Positions 53,177 to 62,004 of a DNA stretch of 64,000 nt are shown here, piece after piece; position 1 is the first letter of the stretch; every line of letters starts with the position of its first letter. The notes beneath the pieces were generated by a model. It had not been told where the DNA came from and did not search any database. It worked only from the letters and a program-made list of their open reading frames with translations. The translations under genes and the position numbers were made by a program. The DNA is from Roseibium alexandrii DFL-11 (GTDB taxonomy: Bacteria > Pseudomonadota > Alphaproteobacteria > Rhizobiales > Stappiaceae), in contig NZ_CM011002.1 of NCBI RefSeq assembly GCF_000158095.2, positions 3,886,703 through 3,950,702 on the forward strand, given 5' to 3'.

Positions 53177-53998
53177 TTATACCATCGCCATGACCCGGCT
53201 TGGGCCGCCAGTGCCGCCACGGTTTTTCGGGGCACCCACAATGAGTGTCGCGCCGCTCGGTGGCAACGCATCAAGATTGGCGATGCATTCCAGACCCCAG
53301 CGGCCAGACGGAAGCCAGGCGTAATGGGCGGCAAAATCCTTCGAAATCCCATGATCGAGTGACAGGCTGTCAACGGCAAGCCCGGCGACGTCGGCTTCTT
53401 CCATCAGCATCTGAACCGCTTCGATATGAAAGCCGGGAAAATGCATCACGCCATTTGCATCTGCATTGCGAAACATGTCTGAAGATGCATGTGCACTCCA
53501 GCCAGAGTTCATGGCAACGCACGCTCCGTTGGGAATGTCTCCGTGTGCCGCGACCCACGCCTTGAGATCCTCCGGAGTGACTTGCGCATCCGAGTTATCA
53601 GCGGCGCGTTCCTTGATATCGATGATGCAGAGCGGCGTAACCAGTTTGTCGACGGGGATCTCGGCAACGGATTGACCATCTGCGGAAAAGTGCAGCGGCG
53701 CGTCTAGATGGGTGCCCGAATGCTCATCGATTGAAAGGCTGTAGAGATTGTACCCGTCCTTGGCGAAGTCAAAGATTTTCTCCACCCGGTATCCAGGCTC
53801 ACCCCCAAATGTTGGAAAGTCTTCCGAGAGTTCGTGCGTAAGATCCAGAACTTGAGCAGGTGTCTGCGCCATTGCCGGCAAAGTGCCTGCAATAGAGGTC
53901 GCTGCGGCAACGCCGGCTCCGGCCGCCGCGGCCCTGAAAACATCGCGCCGGGACAGCATTTTCTCCTTCACCGACTTGATAACACACAGATCGCACAT
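53177..53998 (-). CDS. Tat-exported cyclase-family metal hydrolase
   Basis: A 273-residue protein of the cyclase family (kynurenine formamidase-like fold). It begins MCDLCVIKSVKEKMLSRRDVF: a CxxC followed by a Tat-type SRRDVF motif and hydrophobic AAAAGAGVAAATSIAG, so a folded, metal-loaded protein is probably exported. The metal-binding motif is DEHSGTHLDAPLHF, with DLTHELSEDFPTFGG before it and LAVDSLSLDHGISKDF later. GGAGGA lies 7-8 bases before the ATG at 53998; the longer open frame to 54193 is not supported. Substrate unknown. Confidence 0.87.
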   Translation of the reverse strand: MCDLCVIKSVKEKMLSRRDVFRAAAAGAGVAAATSIAGTLPAMAQTPAQVLDLTHELSEDFPTFGGEPGYRVEKIFDFAKDGYNLYSLSIDEHSGTHLDAPLHFSADGQSVAEIPVDKLVTPLCIIDIKERAADNSDAQVTPEDLKAWVAAHGDIPNGACVAMNSGWSAHASSDMFRNADANGVMHFPGFHIEAVQMLMEEADVAGLAVDSLSLDHGISKDFAAHYAWLPSGRWGLECIANLDALPPSGATLIVGAPKNRGGTGGPSRVMAMV

Positions 53999-54173
53999 GG
54001 ATTTGTCCTCCGGTTCCGCGTTGGGATTACACCCACTGTGCGAGCGGCCAGGAGCTTCGGCAAGTGACTTTTTGGAAAGGTGACAATCGGCGGCGTCCGT
54101 GGCGATCCAAACACGCACCTTGCTCTCGCCTATAAATTGCAATAGCGTTTCGTTAAATCTAAAGGGGAGTTTG

Positions 54174-55700
54174 ATGGTCAGCCGCGTGACCACAGTGGCC
54201 TTTCAAGGTATTGAGGCAGTTCCGGTCGATGTCCAAGTGCATGTCGGGCCGGGCATGGTCGCCTTTACGATCGTGGGCTTGCCGGACAAGGCGGTGGCAG
54301 AAAGCCGGGAGCGGGTCCGCGCGGCTCTGTCTGCCTCAGGTCTTGCGTTGCCTGCAAAGCGTGTCACGGTCAATTTGGCGCCAGCGGACCTTCCAAAGGA
54401 GGGATCCCATTACGATCTGCCGATTGCACTCGGGGTGATGGCGGCAATTGGCGCAATACCGGCCGAGTTTCTGGAGAACTATGTCATTCTGGGCGAGTTG
54501 GCGTTGGATGGCACCCTTGCTCCAGTCGCAGGCGTCTTGCCTGCCGCCATGAGCGCAAACGCACTGGAAAAAGGACTCATCTGTCCTTTCGAATGTGGCG
54601 GAGAAGCCGCCTGGGCAGACGGTGAAATGGACATTCTGGCGCCGCGGTCCCTGATCCAGCTCGCCAATCATTTCAAGGGAACGCAGGTCCTCTCCAGGCC
54701 CGCAGCCAAACTCCGGGGCGATCCGGTTGGCATTCCGGACCTTGCAGATGTAAAGGGTCAGGAAAGTGCCAAACGCGCTTTGGAAATCGCGGCGGCTGGT
54801 GGTCATAACCTGCTGATGGTCGGACCGCCGGGATCCGGCAAATCCATGCTGGCTAGCCGCTTGCCCTCTATTCTGCCGCCGCTCACCCCGCGCGAACTAC
54901 TTGAAGTCTCCATGATCGCCTCGCTTGCAGGGGAACTTGCGGATGGCAAACTGTCCGACCGCCGCCCGTTTCGCGCACCGCATCACTCGGCCTCCATGGC
55001 GGCCCTAGTCGGCGGTGGCTTGCGGGCCAAACCTGGTGAAGTCTCGCTGGCTCACAACGGGGTTCTTTTTCTGGACGAGCTCCCCGAATTCAATCCCCAG
55101 GTGCTCGACAGTCTGCGTCAGCCGTTGGAAACGGGTGAGGCCATTATTGCGCGGGCCAATCACCGGGTGACTTACCCGGCTCGCATTCAGATGGTGGCGG
55201 CGATGAACCCCTGCCGGTGCGGTCATGCTGGGGAACCGGGACACCAATGCCGGCGCGGAGAACGATGTGTGACAGAATACCAAGCCCGGATATCGGGGCC
55301 GTTTCTGGACCGCATTGATCTGAGGATTGAGGTCCCTGCGGTCACGGCAGCCGATCTGATCGGCCCGGCAGAAAGTGAGCCGTCTTCAGAGGTCGCCAAG
55401 CGGGTTCTGGTGGCCCGCAAACTTCAGGAACAGCGTTTTTTTGATCTTGGGGTTGCGGCGCGGACCAATGCGCAAGCCCCGGCCTCGGTGGTCGAAAAGA
55501 TGGCGCAACCAGATGACAAGGGTCTCGCCTTCTTGCGTGAAGCTGCTGAGACACTGCAGCTTTCAGCTCGGGGCTACCATCGGGTGCTGAAACTTGCCCG
55601 GACCCTCGCCGATCTTGACGGTCTCGAGACCGTTGCCCGGATCCACTTGGCTGAAGCGCTCAGTTATCGCGGCCAGGATCTCTCACGGCGGGCAGCGTAA
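54174..55700 (+). CDS. YifB/ComM family magnesium-chelatase-like AAA+ ATPase
   Basis: A 508-residue protein with an N-terminal Lon-like S5 domain (VPVDVQVHVGPGMVAFTIVGLPDKAVAE, KRVTVNLAPADLPKEGSHYDLP), a magnesium-chelatase-type AAA+ core with Walker A VGPPGSGKSMLA and Walker B VLFLDELPEF, the HHSASMAALVGGG loop, MNPCRCGHAG, and a C-terminal Mg-chelatase domain ending YRGQDLSRRA. ComM, the studied relative, is a helicase that drives branch migration during natural transformation. AAGGGGAG stands before the ATG at 54174. Confidence 0.93.
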   Translation: MVSRVTTVAFQGIEAVPVDVQVHVGPGMVAFTIVGLPDKAVAESRERVRAALSASGLALPAKRVTVNLAPADLPKEGSHYDLPIALGVMAAIGAIPAEFLENYVILGELALDGTLAPVAGVLPAAMSANALEKGLICPFECGGEAAWADGEMDILAPRSLIQLANHFKGTQVLSRPAAKLRGDPVGIPDLADVKGQESAKRALEIAAAGGHNLLMVGPPGSGKSMLASRLPSILPPLTPRELLEVSMIASLAGELADGKLSDRRPFRAPHHSASMAALVGGGLRAKPGEVSLAHNGVLFLDELPEFNPQVLDSLRQPLETGEAIIARANHRVTYPARIQMVAAMNPCRCGHAGEPGHQCRRGERCVTEYQARISGPFLDRIDLRIEVPAVTAADLIGPAESEPSSEVAKRVLVARKLQEQRFFDLGVAARTNAQAPASVVEKMAQPDDKGLAFLREAAETLQLSARGYHRVLKLARTLADLDGLETVARIHLAEALSYRGQDLSRRAA

Positions 55701-55779
55701 CCGAACCGGCTGACGTTCCTTGTATTCGTCCGGACACCGTCCCATGTCATGCCTTGCACTCAAATTCGGAGGATGACGC

Positions 55780-56097
55780 ATGCTGGTGACAACAACGCCG
55801 ACCATTCAAGGCAAGGATCTCGATTACAAGGGCCTGGTGACCGGCGAGGCCATCCTCGGCGCGAACTTGTTCAAGGACATTTTCGCCGGTATCCGCGACA
55901 TCGTGGGCGGCCGGTCTGCAGCCTACGAAGAAGAGCTTTCCAAGGCCCGCCAGATCGCAGTTGAAGAAATGTGCCAACAGGCACAACGGCTTGGCGGTAA
56001 TGCTGTAATCGGAGTTGATATCGATTATGAAACTGTGGGCCAGAACGGCTCCATGCTGATGGTGAGTGCGACCGGTACCGCTGTCACAATGCGCTGA
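55780..56097 (+). CDS. YbjQ-family (DUF74) heavy-metal-binding-like protein
   Basis: A 105-residue protein: [68 protein letters not shown]. This is the complete YbjQ domain, usually found as a pentamer; the metal-binding name is a database label rather than a proven role. The stop and the next start overlap (TGATG). Confidence 0.92.
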   Translation: MLVTTTPTIQGKDLDYKGLVTGEAILGANLFKDIFAGIRDIVGGRSAAYEEELSKARQIAVEEMCQQAQRLGGNAVIGVDIDYETVGQNGSMLMVSATGTAVTMR

Positions 56098-56708
56098 TGA
56101 CGGATCCCGTAGATCAACAGTTTCAGATTGTGTCCGGCTTTCCCGAAGATCAACGGGAGACGGCAGCTGCCTTGTTTTGGCAAGCGTTTTCCGGAAAGCT
56201 CGGCAAGATCCTGGCCCCGGATGACAAGGCGCTCTCCTTGATTGCCCGTCTCCTTGATTCTGACTTCGCAATCAGTGCGCTGGATAAAGACGGCGGGCTT
56301 ATAGGAATGGCCGGGTTCAAGACCAAGGACGGCGCGCTGGTTTCTGGCAGCCTGTCGGACATGACAACCGTCTATGGTCTGTTTGGAGGGCTGTGGCGCG
56401 GGATTGTGCTGGATCTCCTGGAGAGAGAGCCAGAGCCCGGACTTTTGTTGATGGACGGAATTTTTGTGAGTGCCGAAGCACGCGGTCTTGGCGTTGGCAC
56501 GGCCCTTTTGAATGCAATCTGCTCGGCTGCCGTTGCGCGCGGCTGCTCCCGGGTTCGGCTGGATGTTATCGATACCAACCTGCGGGCAAGGGCGCTTTAT
56601 GAGCGGTCGGGGTTTGTGCCGGCAGGCACTGAGGAAACAGGACCGTTCAAATACATTTTCGGTTTCTCATCTGCGACGCGCATGGAAAAGCCGTTGCAAG
56701 CCGCTTGA
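56097..56708 (+). CDS. GNAT family N-acetyltransferase
   Basis: A 203-residue acetyltransferase. Its GNAT core is in the second half: LLMDGIFVSAEARGLGVGTALL (acetyl-CoA loop RGLGVG), VRLDVIDTNLRARALYERSGF and the end YIFGFSSATRM. Substrate unknown. It is translationally coupled to the YbjQ gene through overlapping TGATG. Confidence 0.9.
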   Translation: MTDPVDQQFQIVSGFPEDQRETAAALFWQAFSGKLGKILAPDDKALSLIARLLDSDFAISALDKDGGLIGMAGFKTKDGALVSGSLSDMTTVYGLFGGLWRGIVLDLLEREPEPGLLLMDGIFVSAEARGLGVGTALLNAICSAAVARGCSRVRLDVIDTNLRARALYERSGFVPAGTEETGPFKYIFGFSSATRMEKPLQAA

Positions 56709-56763
56709 CGACGCCAGATCCGCACTGGAAGCTTTCAGTTGAAAGACTAACCTGGAGCGTTTC

Positions 56764-57726
56764 ATGACATCTCACGGATATGAAAGCGGGCGGCTCAACC
56801 TGCCCTTTGTCGGAATTTGCACATTTGGAAAGTATCCGTACCAGCCGGATTGGGATGCCATTGACGCAGATGTCGCCGTTCTTGGAGCGCCGTTTGATTT
56901 CGGAACCCAATGGCGCTCTGGAGCTCGAATGGGGCCAAGGGCGATCCGGGAGGCATCAACACTGTTCTCCTTCGGCCACGCCGGGGCCTATGATTTCGAA
57001 GATGACATTACCTACCTGCCTGCGGAAACCACGCAGATTGTTGACATTGGTGATGCAGATATCGTTCACACAGACACGATCGAGAGCCACAAACGCATCG
57101 AGTTTGGTGTTCGTAAAATACTTGAGGCCGGAGCCTTGCCAGTCGTGCTAGGGGGAGATCATTCGATCAATATTCCCTGCATCAATGCTTTCGATGGTGA
57201 AGAGCCAATCCATGTGGTGCAGATTGATGCCCACCTTGATTTTGTCGATGAGCGACATGGTGTGCGATACGGCCATGGCAATCCCATGCGCCGGGCGGCT
57301 GAAAAGTCTTATGTGACCGGCCTCACCCAAATCGGCATCCGCAACGTTTCGTCAACGGCCCGCGACGGTTATGAGGCGGCACGCCAGATGGGCTCGGACA
57401 TCGTATCTGTCAGACAGGCACGGAAACTGGGCATAGACGTGCTTCTTGCCAAGATCCCGAAAGGCAAACGTTACTATCTGACGCTCGACATTGATGCTTT
57501 TGATCCATCCATCGCGCCGGGCACGGGTACGCCGAGCCATGGCGGGTTTCTTTATTATGAAATTCTGGAGCTGATCGACGGGCTTGCGAAACAGGGGGAG
57601 ATTGTCGGGATGGATCTTGTTGAAGTTGCTCCGGACTATGATCCCGCCGGTGTCACAAGTGTTTTGGCCGCACAAATTCTCATGAACACAATCGGCAGGA
57701 TTTTGCACCAACGGTCCAAATCATGA
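56764..57726 (+). CDS. agmatinase / ureohydrolase family enzyme
   Basis: A 320-residue arginase-fold protein. The binuclear manganese ligands are in VVLGGDHSINIPCI, QIDAHLDFVDERHG and LTLDIDAFDPSIAPGTGTPSHGG. The order and the agmatinase-like IDAFDPSxAPGTGTP favour agmatinase (agmatine to putrescine and urea), but guanidinobutyrase and guanidinopropionase share these motifs. CTGGAGCG lies before the ATG. The decayed LacI-type regulator gene directly downstream once may have controlled this or a linked catabolic operon. Confidence 0.87.
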   Translation: MTSHGYESGRLNLPFVGICTFGKYPYQPDWDAIDADVAVLGAPFDFGTQWRSGARMGPRAIREASTLFSFGHAGAYDFEDDITYLPAETTQIVDIGDADIVHTDTIESHKRIEFGVRKILEAGALPVVLGGDHSINIPCINAFDGEEPIHVVQIDAHLDFVDERHGVRYGHGNPMRRAAEKSYVTGLTQIGIRNVSSTARDGYEAARQMGSDIVSVRQARKLGIDVLLAKIPKGKRYYLTLDIDAFDPSIAPGTGTPSHGGFLYYEILELIDGLAKQGEIVGMDLVEVAPDYDPAGVTSVLAAQILMNTIGRILHQRSKS

Positions 57727-57775
57727 ATGGGGTCAACACAACTCATGATGGGTCGTATATCGATGAGTTGCTGAT

Positions 57776-57904
57776 ATGTGCACCAGGGTTGCAAAACATG
57801 TCGGTATTTCTGATCGGGCGTAGAGCTGTTTGGTGACATCATTCGGAATTCCTTGATTATCCAGGTGAGAGGTGCTTGAAAATTCCCAAGGGTAAATTCT
57901 TGAT
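57776..57904 (+). pseudogene. decayed LacI-type helix-turn-helix segment
   Basis: In the same frame as the following LacI effector domain, this stretch reads MCTRVAKHVGISDRA and then a stop. VAKHVGIS is the first helix and turn of the LacI DNA-binding domain. Further in-frame stops follow at 57854, 57866 and 57893, with residues such as EVLENSQG at the place of the usual KVLEAA helix. From the Met at 57776 to the effector-domain start (GVVIGLIVPDI at 57959) is 61 codons, the normal LacI spacing, so the segment decayed by substitutions without net length change. Confidence 0.7.
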
Positions 57905-58780
57905 GTGGGGTCACCGTCCATGACTGACTTGGCAGCTGAGGCGCAACAAAGTGCCAGAGGCGTGGTCATTGGCTTGATCGTACCTGACATCACCAATCCG
58001 TTCTTTGCTCAATTGGCAAAAAGCATCGAGATGGAAGTTGCTTCGCGGGGCGGCATGGTGATGCTTGCCAACTCCCATGACGATCCGGGCATTGAGCTCA
58101 AACAGGTTCGGGCTATGCACGAATGGCCCGTCACGGGGATCATCGTGGTGGCCGGTTCTGATGCCAGCCGATCCTATTCCGCGGAGCTGCCGATCATATC
58201 CCTTGATCGCCGTTACGGCACATATCCCCTGGTTGCGACCGATCAGCGGGATGGCGCGCGCAAGGTCGTCGATCATCTGCATGGTCTGGGGCACCGGATC
58301 ATCGCCTATATAGCCGGGCCGGAAAACCTGGAGGTCGCCCGCGAGCGGCGCGACGGGTTCATTGAGCGGGTCAATGAGCTTTCCACGCCGGATGATGAGA
58401 TTGATCTGACCGTTCACACCGGTGAATTTGATTTTGCATCCGGCGAGGCTGTTGCCCGAAACATTCTCCTGCAGTTGCGCAGAGGCTTTCGCATCACCGC
58501 CATAGCAACGGCAAGCGACCAGCAGGCAATCGGTGTTCTGCGGTGCGCGCGTGACCTTGGTGTGCACGTTCCGCAGGATGTCTCCGTGATCGGCTTCGAC
58601 GACATCACCTTGGCATCTCTTGTTGTTCCGCGTCTCACGACCCTGCGCCAGCCAATCGAGGACATTGCTTCGGTCGCCGTTGATCGCATTGTCGCCAAGA
58701 TGGAGGCGCCCTCGGATCATGCCGTCCGCGGCTCGCTAATTGTCCGCGAATCCACCGCACCGGCAAGCCGCTGGGATTAA
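57905..58780 (+). CDS. LacI-family effector domain, DNA-binding domain lost
   Basis: About 290 open codons cover the complete periplasmic-binding-protein-like sensor domain of a LacI regulator: GVVIGLIVPDITNPFFAQL, PIISLDRRYGTYPLVATDQR, HRIIAYIAGPENLEVARERR, ATASDQQAIGVLRCARDLGV and VSVIGFDDITLASLVVPRLT. The normal 60-residue N-terminal HTH is absent: the preceding codons contain stops. GTG 57905 and ATG 57920 are possible starts; the latter has GGGG 9 bases ahead. Either the whole gene is a pseudogene whose 3' part has not yet acquired stops, or a free sugar- or ligand-binding domain is still made. No export signal is present. Confidence 0.65.
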   Translation: MGSPSMTDLAAEAQQSARGVVIGLIVPDITNPFFAQLAKSIEMEVASRGGMVMLANSHDDPGIELKQVRAMHEWPVTGIIVVAGSDASRSYSAELPIISLDRRYGTYPLVATDQRDGARKVVDHLHGLGHRIIAYIAGPENLEVARERRDGFIERVNELSTPDDEIDLTVHTGEFDFASGEAVARNILLQLRRGFRITAIATASDQQAIGVLRCARDLGVHVPQDVSVIGFDDITLASLVVPRLTTLRQPIEDIASVAVDRIVAKMEAPSDHAVRGSLIVRESTAPASRWD

Positions 58781-58887
58781 ATCCGCCTCACGGGACGTGC
58801 TGTTGAGATGACCTCACAAGATTGTGGATTGAACGTTAGCGGTAGGCCAAACATCTCCTACAAGAGGAGACACTTGGGAGATTCAGC

Positions 58888-59322
58888 ATGATGAACCGGC
58901 GTATTGTTCTTGGCCTCGCAGCTGCCGGCGTTGCGGCGATCGCGCTTCCATCCGACCCGGCTTTTGCAAAAGATCCGTTGGCCCTGACCGGTTATGATCC
59001 GGTGTCCTATTTTTCCGGCCGCGCCCCAGCAAAGGGGTCTTCAGAATTCACTGCACAACATCGCGGCAAGACGTATCAGTTTTCGAGCGCTCAAAACCGG
59101 GATGCGTTTGCAGCCAATCCCAGCCGTTTCGCCCCTCAATATGATGGTTACTGCGCCTATGGTGTTGCCCGCGGCTATAAGGTGGGCGTCGACCCGCTGG
59201 CCTATAAGGTCGTCGATGGAAAGCTTTATGTGAATTACTCGCGTTCGGTTCAGCGCACCTGGAGCCGCGACGTTCCCGGATTTATTTCCAAGGCCAATCA
59301 AAACTGGCCGAGCCTGAATTGA
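58888..59322 (+). CDS. YHS domain-containing exported protein
   Basis: A 144-residue protein with an N-terminal signal peptide (NRRIVLGLAAAGVAAIALPSDPAFA, cleavage about residue 27) followed by a YHS domain: LALTGYDPVSYFSGRAPAKG, EFTAQHRGKTYQFSSAQNRDAF and FAPQYDGYCAYGVARGYKV. YHS domains often occur with metal-transport or redox proteins. Function unknown. GGGAG lies upstream of the ATG. A TPR protein follows on the same strand. Confidence 0.9.
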   Translation: MMNRRIVLGLAAAGVAAIALPSDPAFAKDPLALTGYDPVSYFSGRAPAKGSSEFTAQHRGKTYQFSSAQNRDAFAANPSRFAPQYDGYCAYGVARGYKVGVDPLAYKVVDGKLYVNYSRSVQRTWSRDVPGFISKANQNWPSLN

Positions 59323-59426
59323 AAAGGCGTCTTTCGGTCGAACTGATCGCGAAGAGTTGTCAAAGGCGACGGCTGCGGTACCTATGGTCTGGCGATAAGT
59401 CTGGTGCGGTTTACGAGGGGCTTTTG

Positions 59427-59975
59427 ATGGAAACGCGCGGAGCGTCTTTGGCGGTTTTGATTGTCTTGGGTCTGAACGGCGCAGCTTTCGCGGTGCCCTC
59501 CGACACTGAGGACCTGCCACCCAAGCCGACACAGACCTCGACCGAATGTCCGGACGGGAAGGCCTGGGATAAAGAGAGCAACCGCTGCATTGATATCAAA
59601 TCGGATCTCTTTGACGACAATGACAGGTTCCTAGCCGCGCGTGAACTCGCCTATGCGGGACGCCTGACGGCGTCAGCGCAGGCGTTGGATGCTATTTGGG
59701 AGCAAGACCGCCCTCGCGTTCTCACCTATCGGGGATTTCTTGCGCGGAAGGCCGGGGATTGGCCGCAAGCTGAAAAATATTACCTTGCAGCACTCGCTGC
59801 GGATCCGGACAGCTTGATGACGCGATCATACATGGGGATGGGGTTGTTTGAGCGCGGCGACAAAGCTGGAGCGATCGGCCAACTCCGCGAGATCCGGGCA
59901 CGTGGGGGCCGGGGCGGATGGCCGGAAAGAGCATTGCTCATGGCGATGCGGGCCGGCGGTAAAACCAGCTATTGA
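59427..59975 (+). CDS. exported TPR-repeat protein
   Basis: A 182-residue protein with a signal peptide (GASLAVLIVLGLNGAAFAV), a linker with one disulfide-like pair (ECPDGKAWDKESNRCIDI), and about three tetratricopeptide-like helices pairs (DNDRFLAARELAYAGRLTASAQ, YRGFLARKAGDWPQAEKYYLAALAAD-type, SYMGMGLFERGDKAGAIGQL). GAGGGG lies 6 bases before the ATG at 59427; the frame is open from 59319 but that part overlaps the YHS gene end. Probably periplasmic; a scaffold role is inferred. Confidence 0.82.
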   Translation: METRGASLAVLIVLGLNGAAFAVPSDTEDLPPKPTQTSTECPDGKAWDKESNRCIDIKSDLFDDNDRFLAARELAYAGRLTASAQALDAIWEQDRPRVLTYRGFLARKAGDWPQAEKYYLAALAADPDSLMTRSYMGMGLFERGDKAGAIGQLREIRARGGRGGWPERALLMAMRAGGKTSY

Positions 59976-60008
59976 AGTTTGCGATTTTTCTCCGTTGCCG
60001 AGGAGGTC

Positions 60009-60917
60009 TCAAGGCTTCAGCCACGGCGGCGCCTTGCCGATTTTCTCAAGCAGAAAATCAATGAAAACACGCACTTTTGCAGTCAGGACATTTGACTTCG
60101 GGTATATCAGCCAGAGCATGGAGGGATCATCGACGATGTGGTCCGGCAGTACCCGAATGAGTGTTCCTATTTTCAGCTCCTGATGCACACTCCAGAGAGA
60201 ATTGGCCGAAATACCGGCTCCGGCGAGAGTGGCGAGCTTTTGAGAGAGACCGTTGTCCATCGTTAAACGGGCGTTGTGACCCCGGGTATCGAACACGCCT
60301 TCCGGACCTGTTGGGCTCATCAGCGGTTTCGCGGTGCGGGCGGCAAAACCGATCAGTTGGTGTTGCTGAAGCTCGTCTGGAGCCTTGGGTACGCCATGAG
60401 CTGCAAGATATCCCGGGGAAGCGCATAGGATGCGCGTGTCATCCGCGAGTTTCCGGCCCTTCAGGCTGGTGTCTTCCATAGCCGAGTTTCGGAGTGCAAG
60501 ATCGAAACTCCCGTCAATCAAGTCATATTTGACGTCTGATAATCGCAGATCGAGGCGGATGCCGGGATGCCGTTCCATGAACTCTGGCAACATCGGAACG
60601 ATGTAAAGCTGGGCAAAGGTGCTTGGCGCGGTAAAACGCAATGTTCCGGTCGCCTCCGGTTTGCCATGCCCGAGTGCCGCGCGTGCCGCGTCCTCCTGCG
60701 CCAGGATTTCCCGGGCATAGGGAAGAAACTCCGCCCCTTCTTGCGATAGCGAGACTTTGCGCGTGGAGCGGTGCAAGAGATCCGAGCCGAGAGAGCGTTC
60801 CAGTTTGGCTAGCCGTGCACTTGCAATGGAAGGGGCAAGCCCCAACACCTTGCCGGCTGCACTGATGTTGCTTTTTTCGGCGGCCAAAACAAACAGGCGC
60901 AGGCATTCGGTATCCAT
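60009..60917 (-). CDS. LysR-family transcriptional regulator
   Basis: A 302-residue regulator. The winged HTH is at the N-terminus (MDTECLRLFVLAAEKSNISAAG, APSIASARLAKLERSLGSDLLHRSTRKVSLSQEG) and the LysR substrate-binding domain follows (GTLRFTAPSTFAQLYIVPML, GSFDLALRNS, ILCASPGYLAAHG). It belongs to the CrgA-like branch by its GSFDLALR and sensor pattern. It is divergent from the LLM oxidoreductase and SDR genes, which it presumably controls. The ATG at 60917 gives the standard N-terminus. Confidence 0.92.
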   Translation of the reverse strand: MDTECLRLFVLAAEKSNISAAGKVLGLAPSIASARLAKLERSLGSDLLHRSTRKVSLSQEGAEFLPYAREILAQEDAARAALGHGKPEATGTLRFTAPSTFAQLYIVPMLPEFMERHPGIRLDLRLSDVKYDLIDGSFDLALRNSAMEDTSLKGRKLADDTRILCASPGYLAAHGVPKAPDELQQHQLIGFAARTAKPLMSPTGPEGVFDTRGHNARLTMDNGLSQKLATLAGAGISANSLWSVHQELKIGTLIRVLPDHIVDDPSMLWLIYPKSNVLTAKVRVFIDFLLEKIGKAPPWLKP

Positions 60918-60935
60918 TTTATTATCCCGAATTTC

Positions 60936-60976
60936 AGAATAGTGAAGTCTCAAATATTCTGTTTATGGAGAGAATA
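60936..60976. promoter_or_regulatory. likely LysR operator between the divergent LysR and LLM genes
   Basis: Three AGAATA half-sites lie in the 110-base divergent region: AGAATA (60936-60941), TATTCT (60955-60960) and AGAATA (60971-60976). The last two form a perfect inverted repeat with a 10-base spacer. This suits the two-site layout of LysR-type autoregulated divergent promoters. Confidence 0.5.
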
Positions 60977-61027
60977 AAAGAAATATCTTCAGTTTGAACA
61001 AACACACCATGGGCGAGGATCCACGTC

Positions 61028-61996
61028 ATGCTGAAACGCACCTCAGACGGCGGTTTTCAGTCATTGAATACCGCGTACAATGCCACTTTCCGGCAGAACA
61101 GGATGAGCATCGGTCTCGTCGTTCCAATTGAAAACTATGCCAATAGCGCCGTGCCGACGATGCAGGATCATTTGGATCGGGTAAAGTTGGCGGATAAACT
61201 GGGTTTTGCTGCTGTTTGGTTGCGCGATGTACCGTTCGATGTCCCGTCTTTCGGGGATGCGGGGCAGACCTTTGACCCGTTTGTCTATCTGGGAACCCTG
61301 GCGGCCGTCACTGACCGCATCGCGCTGGGCGTTTCCAGCATTATCCTGCCGCTTCGGCATCCGGCACATGTTGCAAAGGCGGCGGCGACAGCGGATGTGC
61401 TTTCTGGCGGCCGTTTGCTGCTCGGGATTGCGTCTGGAGACAGGCCGGCGGAATTCCCTGCGTTGAATGTTTCATTTGAAACCCGCGGCAATGCGTTTCG
61501 TGAAAGCTATGACTACATTCGCCGCATGGCTGACCCTACTCCGGCTTTCAACAGCCCGCTTGGCGCACCATCCGGAGGGATGAACATGCTGCCAAAACCA
61601 GTTGCAGATCGGTTGCCGATACTGATTACAGGTGGCAGCCAACAGGAGCCGGACTGGATTGCCCATAATGCAGATGGTTGGATGACCTATCCCCGAAACG
61701 TTTCGCACCAAGCCGAGGTGATCGAGGACTACCGGCGGCGCGTCGCTGCCGCGGGTTTGGCGGACAAACCGGTCATGCAACCGCTCTATGTCGACTTGCT
61801 TGAAGACAAGGATGCTCCGCCACAGCCGATCCATCTCGGCTTCCGGTTTGGGGTTCGGGCTCTGAACCGCTATCTGGTGTCCCTTGAAGAAATCGGTGTG
61901 AACCACGTGGCCCTGAATCTTCGATTCAATCAAGCAAACACTGAAAACACCTTGGCCCGGCTCGCCGATGAGCTGCTGCCCAACTTTCACGCGTGA
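61028..61996 (+). CDS. LLM-class (luciferase-like) oxidoreductase
   Basis: A 322-residue bacterial-luciferase-fold flavoprotein (FMN/F420-type TIM barrel). Recognisable blocks are MSIGLVVPIENYANS, VKLADKLGFAAVWLRDVPF, TDRIALGVSSIILPLRHP, SGGRLLLGIASGDRPAEF and LPILITGGSQQEPDWIAHNADGW. It resembles the TIGR03571 (BA3436-like) group. The reducible substrate and flavin are unknown. It is the first gene of a likely pair with the SDR, opposite the LysR gene. Confidence 0.88.
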   Translation: MLKRTSDGGFQSLNTAYNATFRQNRMSIGLVVPIENYANSAVPTMQDHLDRVKLADKLGFAAVWLRDVPFDVPSFGDAGQTFDPFVYLGTLAAVTDRIALGVSSIILPLRHPAHVAKAAATADVLSGGRLLLGIASGDRPAEFPALNVSFETRGNAFRESYDYIRRMADPTPAFNSPLGAPSGGMNMLPKPVADRLPILITGGSQQEPDWIAHNADGWMTYPRNVSHQAEVIEDYRRRVAAAGLADKPVMQPLYVDLLEDKDAPPQPIHLGFRFGVRALNRYLVSLEEIGVNHVALNLRFNQANTENTLARLADELLPNFHA

Positions 61997-62004
61997 GGTT
62001 ACTG

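Noticed and set aside
57733..57996. 87-codon minus-strand open frame between agmatinase and the LacI-type gene
   Set aside because: No domain recognisable; the plus strand of the same region carries the LacI HTH remnant at the right distance and frame.
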